This document shows positions 21,439-64,000 of a DNA stretch of 64,000 nt, piece after piece. The translations under genes and the position numbers were made by a program. Position 1 is the stretch's first letter, and each line of letters starts with the position of its first letter. The notes under the pieces are model-generated. The model was not told the origin of the DNA. It saw only the letters and a program-made list of their open reading frames with translations, and ran no database searches. The DNA is from Paracentrotus lividus. Lineage: Eukaryota; Echinodermata; Echinoidea; Camarodonta; Echinidae. Location: the NCBI GenBank assembly GCA_940671915.1, contig CALNVZ010003434.1:7973687-8037686 (forward strand), written 5' to 3'.

Positions 21439-22479
21439 ATGATGCAATTACTGACTTGGAAACGCGCGTATGGCGTGTTTCTCATCCTTGTCGTTACATT
21501 GTGCTACCAGTTATTTTCTGAAACGCGAAGCATATCGATAACAGCCAGTTCCGATGATACAAACATCAGGATTCCTAAAACGGTAGTACCAGAAATATTC
21601 TTTAGAGACTGTTCCGCTTATTCTGCAAATGGAAGGGTCAAGATTGCCGCGGAGATCCTGAAAAGGAACGGCTGTAAGAAGCGCTTTCCAAAAGCCATGA
21701 TAATTGGAGTTAAGAAGTGCGGCACGATGATGTTGACACAATACCTATCCCTCCATCCCATTGTGGCCATTGAAGGGGAGCTTCCTGTTCCTCCTGGACG
21801 TGTTGGAGGAAAAATGACTGCAGATGCCATCGAGAAATGGAGACTACAGATGCCGTTTTCTAGTTCCAAAATGTTTACCATGATCGGTAAACCGTTAGAC
21901 GTGACCGGGTTTGCTTACAGACACATACCTTCTCTGCTGGACCAAAACGCCAAATTAATCATGATCGTTCGCGATCCGGTTGTTCGTGCTGTCTCTGACT
22001 ACGTCCACACAAATACCATTTTATCGAAGAAGGGATCTAATCTTCTTCCACCTTTTAATGAAATGGTAGTCGACTCTAAGACAGGCAAGATCAATGATAG
22101 TGATTTTATTGTTGCCAAAGGCCGATACATTGAGAAGTTTTACGGCTACATAGGCTTCTACGGACGTAACAATTTGCTCGTTCTTGATGGAGAAGCATTT
22201 ATCCAAGATCCTCTGCCAATTATGATAAAAATCGAAAAGTTTCTTGGCCTTCCGAATTTTTTCAAACGAGAACATTTCCAGAAGAACCCTCAGACAGGGT
22301 TTTATTGCGCGAACGTTACCGACAGACCAGACTTAACGTGCGCAGATCCAAAAATAAAAGGACGCCCTCACCCTCAAGTAGATAGTGAGATATCGGAGAA
22401 GCTGTATGAATATTATCGCCCATTTAATCTCCAACTGGCAAGAGAAGCAGATATTTACTCACATTGGTTGTTTCAGTGA
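21439..22479 (+). CDS. Heparan sulfate glucosamine 3-O-sulfotransferase-like, copy 2
   Basis: A 346-residue paralog of the gene at 9208, same layout: two Met codons, WKRAYGVF leading into a hydrophobic helix (about 11-27), stem, then the PAPS loop KAMIIGVKKCGTMM, a Glu in VAIEGELPV matching the family's catalytic Glu, IGKP matching the Lys segment, the 3'-phosphate motif IVRDPVVRAVSDY, a Cys pair in GFYCANVTDRPDLTC, and KGRPHPQ. The unusual KKCGT loop and the missing HFFD segment are shared with copy 1, so they arose before the duplication. I chose 21439 because it is the first ATG and lines up with the start of copy 1. It should act in the Golgi on heparan sulfate or a related glycan; acceptor specificity is not predictable. 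Confidence 0.9.
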   Translation: MMQLLTWKRAYGVFLILVVTLCYQLFSETRSISITASSDDTNIRIPKTVVPEIFFRDCSAYSANGRVKIAAEILKRNGCKKRFPKAMIIGVKKCGTMMLTQYLSLHPIVAIEGELPVPPGRVGGKMTADAIEKWRLQMPFSSSKMFTMIGKPLDVTGFAYRHIPSLLDQNAKLIMIVRDPVVRAVSDYVHTNTILSKKGSNLLPPFNEMVVDSKTGKINDSDFIVAKGRYIEKFYGYIGFYGRNNLLVLDGEAFIQDPLPIMIKIEKFLGLPNFFKREHFQKNPQTGFYCANVTDRPDLTCADPKIKGRPHPQVDSEISEKLYEYYRPFNLQLAREADIYSHWLFQ

Positions 22480-22554
22480 ATTTGAGCTACTATTCTACCT
22501 AAACTGATCATAAATGAAAGTACTGCTCAATCAAAGAATAACTTTCAAACAAAA

Positions 22555-22695
22555 GATTCTAGGATAACTATCCCCTGGACAACTACCACTAGGATAACCA
22601 TCCTCAAGGATAGCTACCCCTGGGACAACTAGTTCTTAGAACAACTACCTCAAAGAAACAATTCCCAAGAAAACTATCCCAAGGACAATTATGTA
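22555..22695. repeat. Degenerate GGACAACTACC minisatellite
   Basis: Loosely repeated AGGATAACTATCCC, GGACAACTACC, GGATAGCTACCCC and AGAACAACTACC units just downstream of gene 2. Same motif style as 4105-4205. Confidence 0.65.
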
Positions 22696-22867
22696 AACTC
22701 AAGATAATCAATATTTCGTTCAACAGTGCCACATGGGTCCATCATACGACCAATTTTATTTGTAATAAATAACTTATGAAATACACGCTATAAAATATAG
22801 AACAAAGAGGAAAACTGACCAGAAATATATGCGTAGGAAATAAAAATAAAAGAGCAAGTAAAATGGG

Positions 22868-22945
22868 ATTCCAGCGGGACTCAAACCTGAGACGTCCGGA
22901 TTTCTAAAACGGCGCTCTTACCTACCGAGCTATAGAAAACCCTAT
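22868..22945 (-). tRNA. tRNA-like sequence (SINE head or tRNA pseudogene)
   Basis: On the minus strand: GGGTTTTCTA, a D-arm/box A TAGCTCGGTAGGTAAGAGCG, an anticodon-like region around TTTTAGAAA, then box B GGTTTGAGTCCCGC and GGAATCCC, which pairs with the 5' GGGTTTT. The polymerase III boxes are better than in the copy at 10281. The anticodon stem does not pair well, so a SINE head is more likely than a working tRNA. Confidence 0.5.
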
Positions 22946-23788
22946 ATCGGTATTCTTCCCAAATCCCCCTAAACTCATAATGTATCTCCCAATTCCTCTT
23001 TGATATCTCGGTTCTTAGATTGCTGGTATAGTGCATGATAATAAAATAGTACCAGTGTATGTTATATTACAAATCGTAATAAAATTAACTCGTAACAAAG
23101 TGTTGCATGGGGATATAAGTAGAAACGAAACGTGAACCCCCAAATTGTTCTAAATTGCTTTCAAACTATATTGACATGACCTTTGCCGCATATAAAAATT
23201 AGGAACATGTATCGACAAAATCTTTCTTATTTTTAAAAGTTTTTATCTAAATCAACATGTTGAAAAGAGACGTCATTTGTGAACACTCATACTAAGGTAA
23301 CATTGAATATTATTGTTTTATAACTATAAAGACTTATATTTTTTCTTTTACCACATCAGCCTATTGTATAGCTTTTCATCATTTCCCAAAGTTTTTGTTT
23401 CTAATATTTATTGCATACATTGACACATACGCATTGGTAACTTGTATAAAGGAATATAACGCATTTATCATATCGTACTTCCTTCCATCATGTACCCTCC
23501 TATACATTTACGGTATCTTTTTTCTTTAATCCCATTCTTTCGATCTTTTATTTATATTTTCTTATTTTTGTTATCTTTCAAATCTAAGATATGTATTATT
23601 GATTATACAATAAAGACATCGGTTACTTTAAGATAAAAATTAAGCAAACCAATAAAATGTTATTACTATGCAAGTTGTGGTTACTTTAATAGAAACCAAT
23701 TTGTACATTGTTTGTATTATCATTGAATATGTGTATGCTTCGTAATGCAACTATTCAGACAGAGAGGGAGACAAAATATTTATGAAGG

Positions 23789-23821
<33 letters not shown>

Positions 23822-23918
23822 AGAATGAGAAAGAAAGAGAGAGAGAGACAGAGGGGGACATGGAAAATAGAGACGTAAAGTTGGCTATGCACTGGAAAGG
23901 GAGATGTGTAGAAAGACG

Positions 23919-23966
<48 letters not shown>

Positions 23967-26900
23967 GGGAGAGAAGGGGGGGTAGGGTTAGGGTTAGGCA
24001 AAAACTAGTGCTTACTGTAAAAAAAAAAAAAATCACTCAATTTACACATACTTAATTATCCCGAACGCATGTGAAAAAGAGAAATAATTCAGTATTTTGG
24101 ATTCATATAATCTAGTATTTTTGTATGATAGAACATTCACTACTAATTACAATAAACAATTCCCTAGACCTAGATGCCCCCATATGAATTTTAGAGAATT
24201 CTGAAATAATATATTATAAAAAAAGCCTACCCGCCCCGAATAAATTATCGAATTATATTTTAAACAATAAATACAAAGCAAAATCACACACACACACACA
24301 CACGCAAGGTGAGATTGGGTATATCGCTTCATTTATGAGGTTTATTTTCATATAAAAAACACATTATTTGGTTGAATTATAATTACAATGTGACGAACTA
24401 ATAAAATGACTAACATTAACCAAATTTATAATAAACAACTAAAAAGAAATAGGATTTAAACATAGGCCTATAACGTAACATTCTTGAATTTCAGTTTAAC
24501 ACAGAGAATTTATCACAAGAATGCTTGTAATTTCTAATAAAATTTACACCGCCATAAAAATTAAAATTTATTATCAATCGTAAATCACGCATAATAAACA
24601 AAGTGAGAATTTACATAAGTAATTTCAAGCGCAAAAATACAAAATATTGAAAATAGATAAATAAAAACTGAGCAAATATATGCATATTTAGAACACATAT
24701 TTATAATATTTGTACACTTTTTGATTTGATCATAAAATTCTATCACGTTTAAATACAATTTCTTTAGAAAATTGAATGTAATAGAAGGCAATCTAACTGC
24801 AAAAATAAATCAATAAAGATAAAAAATTAATTAGCTTAATGATTATAAATACTTTCTAATCAATTCAAATGAGCAACCTCTAATTCCCGTTTGAAAGACT
24901 AGCGGGCGATGAAGACATTTACTTCCATTTACTTTACATTAAATGTTGATTTCATTTCATCTTTACAAATAAAATATTAAAAATAAACATTTAAGAAAGA
25001 TACCTATGGGAGGTAAATACATGTTTACAAGTTAACATACAAATGACTTCAATTAATTAAACTAAATTCGATGATTGAGTACTATATATAGCGCGTCAAA
25101 CAGATTTCAAATCATGCAATATATCGGACTAACGGCAATTTATTTTTTACTCTATTTGAAAGGTATCTTTTTTTTATATAAACACTATTATAGAAAGACA
25201 CTACTTATTGCTTTTCTTTGAAAGCCATTCATGGGTTCGAAAGACACATCAGGGAGAAGGATTCGAGCCGAAATTTCTTAAAGCACTGATTTTAATTAAG
25301 ATACAGTTTCAGATAAGTCACTAAAAAGCCATCCCCTCAAAATCATCAAGTTTCAAAAGTTTAAAAATCCATTCAACAATCATATCAGGTGTACCGACAT
25401 AAATCTAATGAATATTTTTTTTTTCTTCCGATCGTCTTTAAATTCAGCCTCAATTCTATTATAATGTGCCTATACATATATGCTGAGTAAAGTGTATATA
25501 GTATAAGTATATGATTCCAGGCCGAAACTGCTTAAATTATTATACTGCACAAGAATGTGAAATTTTAGTATTTATATAAACTACTAATTTTTATGATGGG
25601 GAATTTCATCAAACAAATTTTTACATGATTTGATACGAATGCCCGTTAATAGCTACACATGTCTAATTTATACATAATTAACTATTTTGTTAATTCAACA
25701 ATTCATCTCGTATTGAACACCTATTACAATCCGCAAGTTAGATTAAAAAAAAAAAAAAAACTCCGTTCAATCAATGAGAAATGAATATAAAAAGGGTTAG
25801 TTATTCATTAGTATCGTTATTATTTTTTTAATCATCAATGTCCGGCACTGACCTTAAATCCTATAACCAGAAAATAACCAGATTTTCAATTCAAGGGGTT
25901 CCCTCTAAAATCATTTGGACGCTATTTTATGCTAATAATGTCCATTTAAAGGAATTACAATATATTTCATTCAAGCAATTCTATTTACAAATGAAGTCAC
26001 CCATTTGGTGAGTTTCATCGCAAACCGGAATATCCATCCTTGCAATTTTGAGATATTTGAGATTTTACACAAATATCATAACTACTGAAATGATATGGGC
26101 ATTGTTTAAATTTTATTTTGTGCATTTCGATGAAAATGGCCTCTTGGGGGAAATATCAATATCAGTGCTTAAACCACTGTTGCGATGAAACTCCCTAATA
26201 TATTGTCGCATTCACCACACATATTTAATTCTATATACATTTGATTGTAGGAAGAGGTGGATATATTAATACAATATCGTGTTCATGCAACATATCAAAA
26301 TTTGTATGAAGTAACTGAATCTTTTGTTTTGTTTTCATAAGCATTCGTTCGTCCATTTGCGTATAATATCATAGCAGTTCTTGTGCCCTCTCCACAGAAT
26401 TATTCATCAAATAAATGCATAGAACTTTTTTTGATTTTGTATATTGGTATAAAGGGAAATCAAACCTTTTTAACAAGTTATGCTTGCAGAAAGTGACAGA
26501 AATTCGTTGATGAAAGTTTGAAAGAGATTGGAAGAGTAAAAAGTAAGCTATGAGCATTTGAAAGTTGATATACCACTTTAATAATTTTCAATCAAATTTT
26601 GGCAAATGACACTGTATTCTCCCGGTTATTTTTCAACAATATATATATCATGAATTCCAACCCCCCCCCCCCCCCTGAAATGACTTATTTTTCTTGTAGC
26701 CGTTCTCAACGTATTGCATGGCGTTTAAAGTCTTCCCATAATTAAACAACAAATGATGGTTACCAGTCATAGAAATGATACACCCCCTCAGTAAAAGAAT
26801 AATTATAACAATCGATTTAGTAAGTATCTGTGACGAAACACAAAATACAACAATTTGAATACCTCATAAACTGCTTCCAATGATCCAAACTTTTACAGTT

Positions 26901-27011
26901 TCCCATTTTTAATCCGAATTCGTTCAAACTTTCGTCAAAATATCTTTTCTAAATTGTGTAGTTTTATATCAACTGAGCACAACTTGCTATCGAGATTTAA
27001 TTTCCCTTTAA
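22946..27011. other. AT-rich intergenic region, probably including the 3' UTR of the EGF/CUB gene
   Basis: Mostly AT-rich, unstructured DNA. Visible: GA-rich tract at 23781-23990 ending in GGGTTAGGGTTAGG, (CA)n at 24287-24304, poly-A at 25747-25760 and poly-C at 26659-26675. Many TTTATT motifs (AATAAA on the minus strand) exist, so the transcript end cannot be placed. No coding exon recognised on either strand. Confidence 0.5.
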
Positions 27012-27199
27012 GGCGCCTTCTTCAAACAAAGTGCGTGAACTTCCCGTTTCTTTTGTACCAAAGGATGATTTTTAGGCTTTTGAATAGAATCCCGTAATCT
27101 TAATACGGCTTAAACACGTTGAAAGCAGAAAGCCGATTGTTTTTCGCGTTGGATCACGAAGCTGCGGGAAACTGTCTCACTTTGTTTGGAGAAGGCGCC
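27012..27199. mobile_element. PIF/Harbinger-like MITE in the 3' UTR
   Basis: Ends GGCGCCTTCTTCAAACAAAG and CTTTGTTTGGAGAAGGCGCC are inverted copies with one mismatch region, and TAA lies outside both (27009-27011, 27200-27202). It is 188 bp and lies about 50 nt past the stop codon of the minus-strand gene, so most transcripts would contain it as a hairpin. Confidence 0.75.
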
Positions 27200-27248
27200 T
27201 AAGTAGAATCTCTCGCTTTAGACGCCCAGGGCCGGGGCATCCTCCATT

Positions 27249-63851
<36,603 letters not shown>

Positions 63852-64000
63852 CTGTAAAGAAGCAAAATAATCGGCTACTGCTAGAAATCTATGTTTGTTC
63901 TATTCATCAACAATTCTGCCTGACTTTAAAACTGTGTGCATTTTGGGGATGTTAAATTTGGATAGGTATTGCAATAAAATAATGAGTATAATATTCATTT

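Noticed and set aside
23975-23998. Telomere-like GGGTTAGGGTTAGG
   Set aside because: Only two to three units at the end of a GA/G tract; too short to mean a former chromosome end.

Overview
The window looks like a piece of an echinoderm genome, most likely a sea urchin. The evidence is a very long run of single-exon EGF domains joined to a CUB domain (the fibropellin-type mix expanded in sea urchins), a tRNA-derived SINE of sea-urchin type near 4.25 kb, the GCGAGCGCGAAGCGCGAGC repeat, and very many short inverted-repeat elements in AT-rich, intron-rich DNA. The species call is inference. There is one 25-base assembly gap (14328-14352).

Left part (1-22.5 kb): a small cluster of heparan sulfate 3-O-sulfotransferase-like genes. 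Two look intact on the + strand (9208-10245 and 21439-22479), each with one coding exon behind a shared 3' splice acceptor. A third copy is an inverted pseudogene (4729-5836, - strand). Flanking DNA is duplicated too (61-1227 with about 6180-7370; 7927-8165 with 11958-12200), so the cluster grew by segmental duplication. Mobile elements then enlarged it: a foldback-like element at 1228-3385 whose empty site survives in the sister copy near 7363, a palindromic element with a nested Harbinger-like MITE at 10.8-11.8 kb, and a roughly 6.8-kb long-inverted-repeat element at 12440-19271.

Middle (22.5-27.2 kb): no gene seen. It is AT-rich DNA that probably includes the 3' UTR of the next gene.

Right part (27.2-64 kb): one large gene on the - strand, entering from the right edge and ending at 27249. 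I can place 27 coding exons: 18 EGF exons, one CUB exon, 7 more EGF exons, then an exon with a transmembrane helix and a short basic tail. All internal exons start and end in phase 1, so each is a movable domain unit. Thirteen of the 25 EGFs carry the O-glucose consensus and six the O-fucose consensus known from Notch, but the short tail shows this is not Notch.

The most unusual structures lie in this gene's introns. One intron holds a 7.9-kb block (39310-47243) bounded by perfect 22-bp inverted repeats next to TA; its inside is a ~143-bp satellite with higher-order order plus a second, palindromic GAGTC-rich repeat. Another intron holds a 3.7-kb block (58383-62076) with inverted ends and two different minisatellites. 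Together with 1228-3385 and 12440-19271 they suggest non-autonomous DNA elements whose cargo is tandem or palindromic repeat rather than a gene. No transposase or reverse-transcriptase gene was recognised.
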